Shown: positions 33,439-41,870 of the stretch, in pieces
Layout of the letters: each line of letters opens with the position of its first letter
How positions within the stretch are numbered: position 1 is the stretch's first letter
NCBI GenBank assembly: GCA_964412015.1
Contig: CAYPMO010000015.1
Location: 1-64,000, forward strand
Source: SZUA-318 sp964412015
GTDB lineage: Bacteria; Gemmatimonadota; Gemmatimonadetes; Longimicrobiales; Gaopeijiaceae
Direction: 5' to 3'
Length of the DNA stretch: 64,000 bases
Notes under the pieces: generated by a model
Databases searched by the model: none
Seen by the model: only the letters and a program-made list of their open reading frames with translations
Told to the model about the DNA's origin: nothing
Program-made: the position numbers and the translations under genes

Positions 33439-35175
33439 ATGGAGCTCCTCCAGAGCATCGTCAACTGGCTGAACACCAACGTGGTCGAGCTGGGCTTCCC
33501 CGTGGGGGGCGAGAACATCCCTTTCATGGTGATCCTGCTCCTGGGCACGGGTCTCTTCCTCACGGTCTACCTCGGTTTCCTGCAGCTCACGAAGCTCGCC
33601 CACGGCTTCGCGGTCACGTCGGGCATGTACGACGACCCCGACGAGCCCGGCGACGTGAGCCACTTCCAGGCGCTGACCACGGCTCTCTCGGCCACCGTCG
33701 GAATCGGCAACATCGCCGGCGTGGCGATCGCGATCCACCTGGGAGGCCCGGGGGCGCTCTTCTGGATGTGGATCACCGCATTCCTGGGCATGGCCACCAA
33801 GTACTCGGAGGTCACGCTGGCCCAGAAGTACCGGGACGTGGACCCCGAGGGCGGCGCGAAAAAGTGGGAGGGCGCGGTGTCGGGCGGTCCCATGTACTAC
33901 ATCGAGCGCGGTCTGGGGCCGAAGTGGAAACCCATGGCCGTGTTCTTCGCAGGGATGCTGGCCTTCACCGCCTTCCTCACCGGAAACGCCGTGCAGGCGA
34001 ACACGGTGGCGGACAACGTGCTCACGGTGTGGGGAGTCCCGGTCTGGATCACCGGGCTGGTGACGGCCGGCTTGGTCGCGATGGTCATCCTTGGCGGCAT
34101 TACGCGCATCGGGCGGGTCACATCGATCCTCGCCCCACTCATGGCCGCGATCTACGTCGCGGGCGCGCTCTTCATCATCCTCCGCTTCTACGACCAGTTC
34201 TTCCCGGCCTTCTTCCTCATCTTCAAGGAGGCGTTGAACCCGACCTCCGGAGTGGCGGGCACGGGGATGGGGGTTTTCGTGGTGACCATGATGTGGGGGG
34301 TGCGCCGCGGCCTCTTCTCCAACGAGGCCGGCCAGGGCTCGGCGCCGATCGCCCACGCCGCCGCCAGGACCGACGAGCCGGTGTCGGAGGGCGTGGTGGC
34401 TCTCCTGGAACCGTTCATCGACACCATCATCATCTGCTCGTTGACGGGGATCGTGATCATCATGACGGGGATGCACACGGCCCGTCTCCCCACCGAGATC
34501 ACGCTCCGGGGTGGGGACCTGAGCTACACCACCCTGTTGGAGTCGGGCCGCTACGTATCCACCACGCCGCCCACCGAGATCCGCATCGAGGACGGCATCC
34601 ACACGGAGACGGGAGTGGGCGCGGCCATGGTATCGTGGCACGAAGCGTCCGTGGACACTCTGTACCTGGACAGGGAGTTGACCCAGCCGTTCACCGGCGT
34701 GGTGCGGCCGGGTGAGTATCAGGCCGTGTCCGACGATGGGGCCACGTACGCTTCCCTGTGGGGGAGGGCCGCCGAGAGCGGCTCGCCCCTCACCATGGAG
34801 GCGTTCTCCCGGGGGCTCCCGGGAAGGTGGGGCCACCTCATCGTCCTCATCAGCACGATCCTCTTCGCCGTCTCCACCGCCATCTCGTGGAGCTACTACG
34901 GGGACCGGTGCGCCAACTACCTGTTCGGCCACAAGTGGGTGCTGCCGTACAAGTTCGCGTACGTGGCGATGCACTATGTGGGGGCCGTGGTGCCCCTGGC
35001 CGTGGTGTGGGCCATGGGAGACATCGCGCTCTCCATCGTGATCATCCCCAACCTGATCGCGCTCATCTTCCTGGCCCCGCAGGTAAGGAAGTTGACGCAC
35101 TCGTACTTCGAGCGGCGGCCGTGGGAGGAGAACGCCCAGGTCCACAAGGCGCTCAAGGGACGGGGCTCCGCCTGA
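33439..35175 (+). CDS. Sodium:alanine symporter (AGCS) with a large extra loop domain
   Basis: 578 residues. AGCS marks: SHFQALTTALSATVGIGNIAGVAIAI (SHFQALTTALSATVG, IGNIAGVA), GPGALFWMWITAFLGMATKYSE and RRGLFSNEAGQGSAPIAHAAA. It imports alanine or glycine with Na+. Between MTGMHTARLP (about residue 347) and GHLIVLISTILFAVSTAISW (about 465) lies a hydrophilic insert of about 115 residues; the paralogue at 36767-38182 has only about 25 residues there. The insert is rich in beta-type sequence (TTPPTEIRIEDG, YLDRELTQPF, GEYQAVSDDG) and would form an extra domain outside the membrane. ATG 33439 is chosen as it begins the first family residues. Confidence 0.9.
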   Translation: MELLQSIVNWLNTNVVELGFPVGGENIPFMVILLLGTGLFLTVYLGFLQLTKLAHGFAVTSGMYDDPDEPGDVSHFQALTTALSATVGIGNIAGVAIAIHLGGPGALFWMWITAFLGMATKYSEVTLAQKYRDVDPEGGAKKWEGAVSGGPMYYIERGLGPKWKPMAVFFAGMLAFTAFLTGNAVQANTVADNVLTVWGVPVWITGLVTAGLVAMVILGGITRIGRVTSILAPLMAAIYVAGALFIILRFYDQFFPAFFLIFKEALNPTSGVAGTGMGVFVVTMMWGVRRGLFSNEAGQGSAPIAHAAARTDEPVSEGVVALLEPFIDTIIICSLTGIVIIMTGMHTARLPTEITLRGGDLSYTTLLESGRYVSTTPPTEIRIEDGIHTETGVGAAMVSWHEASVDTLYLDRELTQPFTGVVRPGEYQAVSDDGATYASLWGRAAESGSPLTMEAFSRGLPGRWGHLIVLISTILFAVSTAISWSYYGDRCANYLFGHKWVLPYKFAYVAMHYVGAVVPLAVVWAMGDIALSIVIIPNLIALIFLAPQVRKLTHSYFERRPWEENAQVHKALKGRGSA

Positions 35176-35278
35176 GACGAGGCCCCGGACCCCAGCGCCG
35201 CACCACCGGGAGCGTCGCGAGCACGCACGTCTCCATCCGCGCTTGATTTTCGGGCGGACGACCGACATATGGAGGGGT

Positions 35279-35300
35279 CCCGCCACCCGAGGGTGGCGGG
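35279..35300. repeat. Perfect 10-bp inverted repeat upstream of the NSS transporter gene
   Basis: CCCGCCACCC (35279-35288) and GGGTGGCGGG (35291-35300) form a very stable hairpin with a tight loop, 28 bp before the start of the next gene. There is no following T run, so a standard intrinsic terminator is unlikely. It could insulate the two transporter genes or affect the translation of the second. Confidence 0.5.
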
Positions 35301-35327
35301 CACGAATACCTCTTCAGCCCCCTGGTC

Positions 35328-36689
35328 ATGGCCACGCAAACCACCTCCGCCCGCGGCGCGTGGAGCGGCAAGCTCGGCTTCGTGCTCGCCGCCGCCGGTT
35401 CCGCGATCGGACTCGGCAATATCTGGCGCTTCCCCTACATGGCGGCGGAGGGCGGGGGCGGCGTCTTCGTCCTGGTCTATCTCGCCTGCGTCCTCGCGAT
35501 CGGGATCCCGGTGCTATTCACGGAGCTCGCGATCGGCCGGGCGACGGAGCGCAACCCGGTGGGAGCCTTCAGGGCGCTGGCGCCCGGGTCGTCGTGGCCC
35601 GCGCTGGGCGTCATGGGGGTCCTGGCCGGCTTCTTCATCCTCGCGTTCTACAGCGTGATCGCCGGCTGGACCGTCGGCTATCTCTGGATGGCGCTCACGG
35701 GCCGCTTCGCGCCCGGGCTCGACGCCGCAGCGAGCAACGACCTCTTCGGAGGCTTCATCGGCAACGCCGGCCCGGCCATCGGGCTCACGGCGCTCTTCCT
35801 GTTCATGACCGCGTTCGTCGTGCGCGGCGGCGTCTCCGAGGGGATCGAGCGGGCGTCGAGGATCCTCATGCCCGTCCTGCTCGGCGTGCTCTTCGTCCTC
35901 CTGATCCGCGCCGTGACGCTGCCCGGCGCCAGCGGAGGGCTCGCGTATTTCCTGCGCCCCGACCTTTCCGCGCTCTCGCCGCGGGTCGTGGTGCTCGCCC
36001 TCGGCCAGGCGATGTTCTCCATGTCGCTCGGCATGGGAACGATGATCACCTATGGGTCGTACTTCCCGAAGGAGCAGAGCCTCCCGGTCGCGGGGACCTC
36101 GGTCGCGCTGGCCGACTTGTTCGTCGCGTTGCTCGCGGGTCTCATCATCTTTCCGGCCCTCTTCTCGGCCGGAGGCGAGATCCAGAGTGGGCCGGGGCTG
36201 GTCTTCGTGGTCTTCCCCACGGTGTTCGCGAGCATGCCGCTCGGGTACTTCTTCGGGGTCCTGTTCTTCCTCTGCCTCATCATCGCGGCGCTCACCTCGA
36301 CGATCTCGCTCCTCGAGGTCGTCGTGGCCTACTTCGTGGACGAGCGCGGATGGGCCCGGCCCAAGGCCGCGATCGTGGTCGCCACGGCCTGCTTCGCGCT
36401 CGCCGTCCCCTCCGCGCTCTCCCAAGGCGGAAGCGCCTGGCTCACCGACGTCGGATGGCTCGACATCCAGAACATCATCTGGGGGAACTACGCGCTGAGC
36501 ATCGGGGCGATCTTCATCACGCTCTTCGCCGGCTGGCGCTGGGGCACGGGGAAGCTGCTCCAGTACATCGAGCTCGGGGGTAACGTCCTGCCCGGGCGCG
36601 CCGGGCTCGGCTTCGTGGTGAAGTTCGTCGCCCCCCTCGCGATCGCGATCGTGCTCGGGTTCATCATCGTCACGCGCCAATACTTCTGA
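35328..36689 (+). CDS. Neurotransmitter:sodium symporter family (NSS/SNF) transporter
   Basis: 453 residues and about 11-12 helices. Helix 1 carries the Na+ and substrate motif GFVLAAAGSAIGLGNIWRFPYMA (AAAGSAIGLGNIWRFPY), as in LeuT-type proteins; GMGTMITYGSYF is the helix-6 binding region. It should import an amino acid with Na+. It is flanked by two AGCS genes, the first in the same direction. Confidence 0.92.
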   Translation: MATQTTSARGAWSGKLGFVLAAAGSAIGLGNIWRFPYMAAEGGGGVFVLVYLACVLAIGIPVLFTELAIGRATERNPVGAFRALAPGSSWPALGVMGVLAGFFILAFYSVIAGWTVGYLWMALTGRFAPGLDAAASNDLFGGFIGNAGPAIGLTALFLFMTAFVVRGGVSEGIERASRILMPVLLGVLFVLLIRAVTLPGASGGLAYFLRPDLSALSPRVVVLALGQAMFSMSLGMGTMITYGSYFPKEQSLPVAGTSVALADLFVALLAGLIIFPALFSAGGEIQSGPGLVFVVFPTVFASMPLGYFFGVLFFLCLIIAALTSTISLLEVVVAYFVDERGWARPKAAIVVATACFALAVPSALSQGGSAWLTDVGWLDIQNIIWGNYALSIGAIFITLFAGWRWGTGKLLQYIELGGNVLPGRAGLGFVVKFVAPLAIAIVLGFIIVTRQYF

Positions 36690-36700
36690 CGCTTCCACTT

Positions 36701-36727
36701 CCCCGACGCGATACGACCGCGTCGGGG
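36701..36727. repeat. Hairpin between convergent transporter genes
   Basis: CCCCGACGCG (36701-36710) and CGCGTCGGGG (36718-36727) pair perfectly over 10 bp with a 7-base loop, between the stops of the convergent NSS and AGCS genes. It has no T run on either strand; position suggests a bidirectional transcription barrier or 3'-end stabiliser. Confidence 0.5.
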
Positions 36728-36766
36728 CCAAAGGCGCGCCGACGGGTGGGCAGCGCCCGACGCCTG

Positions 36767-38182
36767 TCAGGTCCACCCCTCGTGCGGGTACCGTGCGAAG
36801 TACGCCCTCGTCTCTGTGACGACCAGCCCGCTCAGGAGGAGGATGCCTACCAGGTTGGGGAGAGCCATGAGGGCGTTCATGATGTCGCTCATCAGCCAGA
36901 CCACGTCGAGCTGGACCGACGCGCTCACCGCCACCATGGCCACGAAGAGGAGGCGGTAGGGGAGGACCGCCTTCCGCCCCAGGAAGAACTCCAGGTTCTT
37001 CTCTCCGTAGTAGGACCAACCCAGCATGGTGCTGAAGGCGAACAAGGACAGGCTCACGGCGACGATCCAGCCGCCATACTCGCCGGGCAGTCCCGTCCGG
37101 AACGCGAGCTGGGTCATGTTGGCCCCGTCGTGCTCGCCCAGCCAGGCGCCGGTGCACAGGAGCGTGATGCCGGTGAACGTGCAGACCACGAGGGTGTCGA
37201 TGAACGTCTGGGTCATGGAGACCATGGCCTGCCGCACCGGCTCGCTGGTCTGGGCCGCGGCCGCGGCGATGCCCCCCGTGCCCAGGCCGCTCTCGTTGCT
37301 GAAGGTTCCCCGCGCCACGCCGAAGCGAATCGCCTGCATGACCCCGTATCCGAGCACGCCGCCCGCGGCCGCGGTGCTGGTGAACGCGCCCCGGAAGACC
37401 AGGGCGAAGGCCTCGGGCACGTTCTCGATGTTGAGCAGGAGGATGAGGCTCGCACCGCCCATGTAGGCCACGATCATCACGGGCACGAACACGCCGGTGA
37501 AGCGGCCGATGGACTTGATCCCGCCCAGGATGACCGAGGCCACCAGGACCGCCACGACCAGCCCCGTCAGCCACTGGGGCACGCCGAAGGACTGCCGGAC
37601 GGCGCTGGCCACGGCCTGGCTCTGGACGCCGTTGCCGATCCCGAAGGAGGCCACCGCCGCGAACAGGGCGAAGAGCGCGGCGAGCGTCGTCCCCAGGGGC
37701 CTCCAGCGGATCCCGTTCTTGAGGTAGTACATGGGGCCGCCGAGCTTCTCGCCGGCGGAGTCGGTCTCCCGGAAGCGCACGCCCAGCACCGCCTCCGAGT
37801 ACTTGGTGGCCATGCCCACCAGGCCCGTGACCCACATCCAGAAGAGCGCGCCGGGGCCGCCCGACCCTATGGCGGTGGCCACGCCGACGATGTTGCCCGT
37901 GCCGACGGTAGCGGCCAGGGCGGTCATGAGGGCCTGGAAATGGCTGATGTCGCCCTCGGCTCCCTCCTCCTTCCGCTTCACCAGCGCGAGCCAGAGGGCG
38001 TGTCCGAGCCTGCGGAACTGGAGCCCCCGGAGCAGCAAGCTCAGGTACAGCCCCGTCCCCACCAACAGGATGAGAAGGGGCGGCCCCCACACGAACGAGC
38101 TGATCCGGGTGAGGAGGGGAACCAAGCTGCCGGCGACGGCAGGTTCCTGGAGGGCAGAGGATGAGGCGAAGGCGAGCATCAT
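36767..38182 (-). CDS. Sodium:alanine symporter (AGCS family)
   Basis: 471 residues of normal family length. It has SHFQALMTALAATVGTGNIVGVATAI (SHFQALMTALAATVG, TGNIVGVA), GPGALFWMWVTGLVGMATKYSE and FGVARGTFSNESGLGTGGIAAAAA. It imports small neutral amino acids with Na+. It lacks the insert found in the paralogue at 33439-35175, which makes it the useful reference for that difference. Confidence 0.92.
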   Translation of the reverse strand: MMLAFASSSALQEPAVAGSLVPLLTRISSFVWGPPLLILLVGTGLYLSLLLRGLQFRRLGHALWLALVKRKEEGAEGDISHFQALMTALAATVGTGNIVGVATAIGSGGPGALFWMWVTGLVGMATKYSEAVLGVRFRETDSAGEKLGGPMYYLKNGIRWRPLGTTLAALFALFAAVASFGIGNGVQSQAVASAVRQSFGVPQWLTGLVVAVLVASVILGGIKSIGRFTGVFVPVMIVAYMGGASLILLLNIENVPEAFALVFRGAFTSTAAAGGVLGYGVMQAIRFGVARGTFSNESGLGTGGIAAAAAQTSEPVRQAMVSMTQTFIDTLVVCTFTGITLLCTGAWLGEHDGANMTQLAFRTGLPGEYGGWIVAVSLSLFAFSTMLGWSYYGEKNLEFFLGRKAVLPYRLLFVAMVAVSASVQLDVVWLMSDIMNALMALPNLVGILLLSGLVVTETRAYFARYPHEGWT

Positions 38183-38311
38183 GGGACGCGGCTCCTGGAT
38201 GGGGGGCCGGGAATGTCGGTGCGGAAATCGGGGGCAAGGTACGGGACGACCGCTCCCCCGGCACCCCTGCGCACCGACTCCGTCCTCGCCCCGGGCTTCG
38301 CCTTCGATCCC

Positions 38312-38384
38312 AGCCTGAGCTTCGAGCCGCGCCCCCGCCCGAGCCTAGGCTCGGAGCCGCAACCTCGCCTAGGCCTCCAGCCGC
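38312..38384. repeat. Three imperfect 19-bp repeats after the OsmC gene
   Basis: Related 19-bp units start at 38312, 38342 and 38366. Each has a CCT-GC core and ends in AGCCGC; the middle one contains the palindrome GAGCCTAGGCTC (38341-38352). They overlap the 3' end of the OsmC gene (38369) and the non-coding 186 bp upstream of the AGCS gene, in which I see no other feature. Confidence 0.35.
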
Positions 38385-38773
38385 GTCCCCACCTCCGCTT
38401 GGACCGTGGTCCGCACCTCGAACGTCGGCGGATGCTCCAGGTGCTTCTTCACGGCACACTGGTCGGCGGCGCGCACGAGCGCGTCACGGTACTTCGCCGG
38501 AAAGTCGGGCGGTACGACGATGTCCAGCTCCACTCGCTCCACCATGCGGGTGGCCGGATTCGAGTGCATACGCTGCACGATCCGGATGCCTTCGGTCGGG
38601 AGGTTCCGATGCTGGCAGAAGCTGAGCACGTAGATCCCGGCGCAGGTGCCGATGGACGCCAGGAAGAGCCCGAACGGGGCGGGGGCGGAACCGTCCTGAT
38701 GGGTGACGATGGTGAGGGGGCCCACGAGGGCGTCGACGCGCGCGCCCCCCGGGAAGACGATCTGCATCTCCAT
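38369..38773 (-). CDS. OsmC/Ohr-family protein
   Basis: 134 residues. OsmC-fold proteins reduce organic hydroperoxides or act on thiol/persulfide compounds. Seen are GGARVDALVGPLT at the start, the first conserved cysteine region GTCAGIYVLSFCQHRNLP with two Cys, and AADQCAVKKHLEHPPTF with the second. The pattern is closer to the YhfA-like subgroup than to Ohr. An AT-rich dyad lies 58-85 bp upstream. Confidence 0.8.
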   Translation of the reverse strand: MEMQIVFPGGARVDALVGPLTIVTHQDGSAPAPFGLFLASIGTCAGIYVLSFCQHRNLPTEGIRIVQRMHSNPATRMVERVELDIVVPPDFPAKYRDALVRAADQCAVKKHLEHPPTFEVRTTVQAEVGTRLEA

Positions 38774-38830
38774 GGCATCTCCAGGAGCCGAGAGGTGTTT
38801 CTCGGCCGGTGGCGAAAGCGAACAACCAGT

Positions 38831-38858
38831 ATATGCCTATATTATAATAATGGCATAT
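38831..38858 (-). promoter_or_regulatory. AT-rich dyad ATATGCC-N14-GGCATAT upstream of osmC-like gene
   Basis: ATATGCC (38831-38837) and GGCATAT (38852-38858) are a perfect 7-bp inverted repeat with 14 bp of pure A/T between them. The centre contains TATAAT on the minus strand (38846-38841), a perfect -10 box pointing at the OsmC gene. In this GC-rich genome the patch is conspicuous. An operator overlapping the promoter is the likely reading; the regulator is not adjacent. Confidence 0.65.
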
Positions 38859-38930
38859 CAGTTCCACACCAAGCCCCTCCGGGTGTCGAGCGGGTACGCG
38901 GGCGCGCGGTGTGGGACGGCCCCTGTCGCG

Positions 38931-40502
38931 TCACTCCACGCCGAGGCGCATGACCAGCCACTGGTGCTGGAACCTCGCGAGCTCCACGCCGCTCACGGTG
39001 GCGGTGCGCGGCTGCCCCTCCTCGAACCATTCCACACGGACGCTCACGCGGGTCACCCACGACGGAAAACCGAAATGCACCGGTTGCGCGCTCTGCGACG
39101 CATAACCTCCGCCCGCGTCGAGGATCCGCCCCGTACGATAGCCCTCCGGATGCGCCGGCACGATGTCCTCCGCCGTGGCGGTGAGCTTCATGCCGGCGCG
39201 GTTCCAGCGACCCTGGCCGTCGAGGACGAGCACCTGGAGGGAGCGCGCCCCCCGCGCCGCCGACAGGCCGTTCACGTACAGGGGATGCGTTCCCGCGGAG
39301 TCGTTGTTGGCGAGGGCGAGGTCCACGTCCCCGTCCAGATCGAAGTCCGCCCAGGAGACGCCGTGGCTGGCACCCTCGACGAGCAGGATCGTCGGCGTCA
39401 CGTCCGCGAAGCCGCCGCCGATATTCCGGAACAGCGCGTCGGACACCTGCGCTTCTCCGGACAGGTAGCGCCCGACGAAGAGGTCCACGGCGCCGTCGTT
39501 GTCGTAGTCCCCCCAAGCCGCGGCCACGGAGTGCGCGTCGGCGGCGAGCGGCGTTCCTGGAGCCACGTCCCGGAACGTGCCGTCTCCCTGGTTTTGCCAC
39601 AGCGCATCCGGGCCGTAGGACGCGACGAACAAGTCGAGGTCTCCGTCGTTGTCGTAGTCGGACACGGCCACGCCGACGCCTCCCTGCTCCCGGGCGCGTC
39701 CTGGAGCGTTCATCCCGAGCTCGGCGGCGACGTCGGTGAACGTCCCGTCCCCGTGGTTGCGGTACACCCCGTCCTCGTCGCCGTCCTGGTTCGCCACGAA
39801 CAGGTCCAGATCGGAGTCGCCGTCCATGTCGAACCACACCGCCCCGACGGTCCTGCGGGGGTCGCCGACGCCCGAGGACTCGGTCACGTCCGTGAACCTG
39901 CCGCCGTCGTTCCGATACAGCTTGTTGGGCTTGTCGCGGAACGCCACGAACAGGTCGGCGTCGGCGTCCCCGTCGTAGTCCACGAAGACCGGCTGCCGCG
40001 TGGCGCCCGTCTCCCGCACCCCCGCCTCGGCGGCCACGTCGGTGAAGCTCCGGCCGTGCTCTTCATTGCGGTACAGCCGGTTGGCCTTCCCGGTCCCCAC
40101 CGCGAAGCCCACGTAGAGATCCACGTCACCGTCGCCGTCGTAGTCCCCCCAGGCCGCCGCTCGCGTTTCCTCCTCGTCGGCCAGGCCGACGGAGTCCGCC
40201 ACGTCCTTGAACGAGCCGGCATCGTTGCGGTAGAGGCGGTTCGCGCGCCCACGGAATCCCACGAAGAGGTCCAGATCACCGTCCATGTCGTAGTCGGCCC
40301 ACGCGTTCGGCTGGCCGCCGGACGCGGCGAAGAGGTCCGGCTGGAGGGGAAGGAACATCGGCGGGACCGGCGCATCCTCGGCAGGCGGGGCTTCGCCGCC
40401 ATCACATGCCGAGAGCACGAGCAGCACGGCGAAGCCGCCGGCCATCAGGGCCATGGACCGGGAAAACGATCGGACCGACGGATGACGCCTCTCGATTGAC
40501 AT
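38931..40502 (-). CDS. FG-GAP/VCBS-repeat lipoprotein (CRTAC1-like beta-propeller)
   Basis: 523 residues from the ATG at 40502 (AAAGGA 6 bases upstream). The leader ends in LLVLSAC, a lipobox. The body has about seven repeats with DYDGDGDVDLYV-type calcium loops followed by LYRNDxGxFxDV phrases, forming an integrin-like propeller, and a C-terminal beta domain (about 425-523). Such proteins are surface-exposed Ca2+-binding adhesion or assembly factors. It sits 42 bp downstream of TRAP dctM in the same direction and may share its transcript; a functional link is unproven. Confidence 0.85.
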   Translation of the reverse strand: MSIERRHPSVRSFSRSMALMAGGFAVLLVLSACDGGEAPPAEDAPVPPMFLPLQPDLFAASGGQPNAWADYDMDGDLDLFVGFRGRANRLYRNDAGSFKDVADSVGLADEEETRAAAWGDYDGDGDVDLYVGFAVGTGKANRLYRNEEHGRSFTDVAAEAGVRETGATRQPVFVDYDGDADADLFVAFRDKPNKLYRNDGGRFTDVTESSGVGDPRRTVGAVWFDMDGDSDLDLFVANQDGDEDGVYRNHGDGTFTDVAAELGMNAPGRAREQGGVGVAVSDYDNDGDLDLFVASYGPDALWQNQGDGTFRDVAPGTPLAADAHSVAAAWGDYDNDGAVDLFVGRYLSGEAQVSDALFRNIGGGFADVTPTILLVEGASHGVSWADFDLDGDVDLALANNDSAGTHPLYVNGLSAARGARSLQVLVLDGQGRWNRAGMKLTATAEDIVPAHPEGYRTGRILDAGGGYASQSAQPVHFGFPSWVTRVSVRVEWFEEGQPRTATVSGVELARFQHQWLVMRLGVE

Positions 40503-40544
40503 GCTCATTCCTTTCGCGCCGCGCACAGGGCGGCAACGGTGGAT

Positions 40545-41870
40545 TCAGAAGATCCTGGGCAGCGTAGGCGTGCTCGGATGCACGAAGAAGATCATGAGGA
40601 GCAGAAGAACGACCTGGATCACGATGAACGGGACCGCGCCCCGGTAGATGGCGGCCGTGGGGATCTTCTCCGGTGTCACGCCCCGGAGGTAGAAGAGGCT
40701 GAACCCGAACGGTGGGGTGAGGAACGACGTCTGGAGGTTCATGCCGAGCAGGATCCCGAACCACGTCGGGTCGATTCCGAGCGCGGCCGCCGGTGCCACG
40801 ATGAGTGGCACGACGATGAACGCGATTTCGAAGAAGTCGATGAAGAACCCGAGGACGAACACGATCATGTTCACCACGAAGAGGAAACCCAGCGGTCCGC
40901 CGGGCACGTTCGTGAGTGCGCCGTGGATCCACAGGTCTCCGTCGAGACCGCGGAAGACCAGCGAGAACGCGGTGGAGCCGATGAGCAGGAACACGACCAT
41001 GATCGTCAGTCGGCTCGTCTCCTCGCAGGCGGCCCTCAGCCTCGCGAAGTCGAGCTGGCGGTTGAGGCCGGCCAGGATCATGGCCCCCACCGCGCCGAGC
41101 GCGCCGGCCTCGGTCGGCGTGGCCACGCCGGCGAAGATGCTCCCCAGCACGACGACGATCAGGATCAAAGGCGGCATCAGCGATACGAGGACCCGCCGGA
41201 GCAGCGCGATCCCGTAGGACCGGGCCTCCTCGGGAAGGGCGGGCGCAACGTCTCTCCTCACGAACGACAGGATCGCGACGTACATGGCGTAGAGGCCCGT
41301 GAGCACCAGGCCCGGGAGCATCGCGGCGCCGAACAGGTCGCCCACGCTCACCCCCATCTGGTCGCCGAGCACGATCAGGACCACGGACGGCGGAATGATC
41401 TGCCCGAGCGTGCCGGACGCGGCGATGACGCCCAGGCTGAACGAGGGCAGATAGCCGTTGCGGAGCATCACCGGAAGGGAGATGAGCCCCATGGCGGTGA
41501 CGCTCGCCCCCACCACACCGGTGGCCGCCGCCAGGAGCGCCCCCACGAAGATCACGCCCAGAGCCAGCCCGCCCCGGAAGCGCCCGAACAACGCCCCGAT
41601 CGTCTCGAGGAGCTGCTCCGCCAGCCGGCTCTTCTCCAGCACGATCCCCATGAAGATGAAGAAGGGAACGGCCAGGAGCGTGAAGTTCGACATGGTGCCG
41701 AACGTCCGCTCCGGGAGCGCGTACAGGAGGATCAGATCGAAGTGACCGGAGGCGCTCCCGAGGAACGCGAACAGGAGAGCCGTGCCTCCCAGGGCGAATG
41801 CGACAGGGTAGCCGCTGAAGATCAGGATCAGCGCCCCGAAGAACATCCCCGGGCCCCAGAGGCCGCTCAT
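40545..41870 (-). CDS. dctM: TRAP transporter large membrane subunit
   Basis: 441 residues with about 12 helices. Family phrases: FSGYPVAFALGGTALLFAFLG, VPFFIFMGIVLEKS, LAAATGVVGASVTAMGLISLPVMLRNGY and GQIIPPSVVLIVLGD. It is the ion-coupled channel of a TRAP system. Its start overlaps the DctQ stop by 4 bp, so the two are coupled. The probable binding protein is at 28877-30019. Confidence 0.93.
   Translation of the reverse strand: MSGLWGPGMFFGALILIFSGYPVAFALGGTALLFAFLGSASGHFDLILLYALPERTFGTMSNFTLLAVPFFIFMGIVLEKSRLAEQLLETIGALFGRFRGGLALGVIFVGALLAAATGVVGASVTAMGLISLPVMLRNGYLPSFSLGVIAASGTLGQIIPPSVVLIVLGDQMGVSVGDLFGAAMLPGLVLTGLYAMYVAILSFVRRDVAPALPEEARSYGIALLRRVLVSLMPPLILIVVVLGSIFAGVATPTEAGALGAVGAMILAGLNRQLDFARLRAACEETSRLTIMVVFLLIGSTAFSLVFRGLDGDLWIHGALTNVPGGPLGFLFVVNMIVFVLGFFIDFFEIAFIVVPLIVAPAAALGIDPTWFGILLGMNLQTSFLTPPFGFSLFYLRGVTPEKIPTAAIYRGAVPFIVIQVVLLLLMIFFVHPSTPTLPRIF

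Noticed and set aside
36701..36727. Hairpin as a classical rho-independent terminator
   Set aside because: The stem is good, but no T run follows on either strand, so it is listed only as an inverted repeat.
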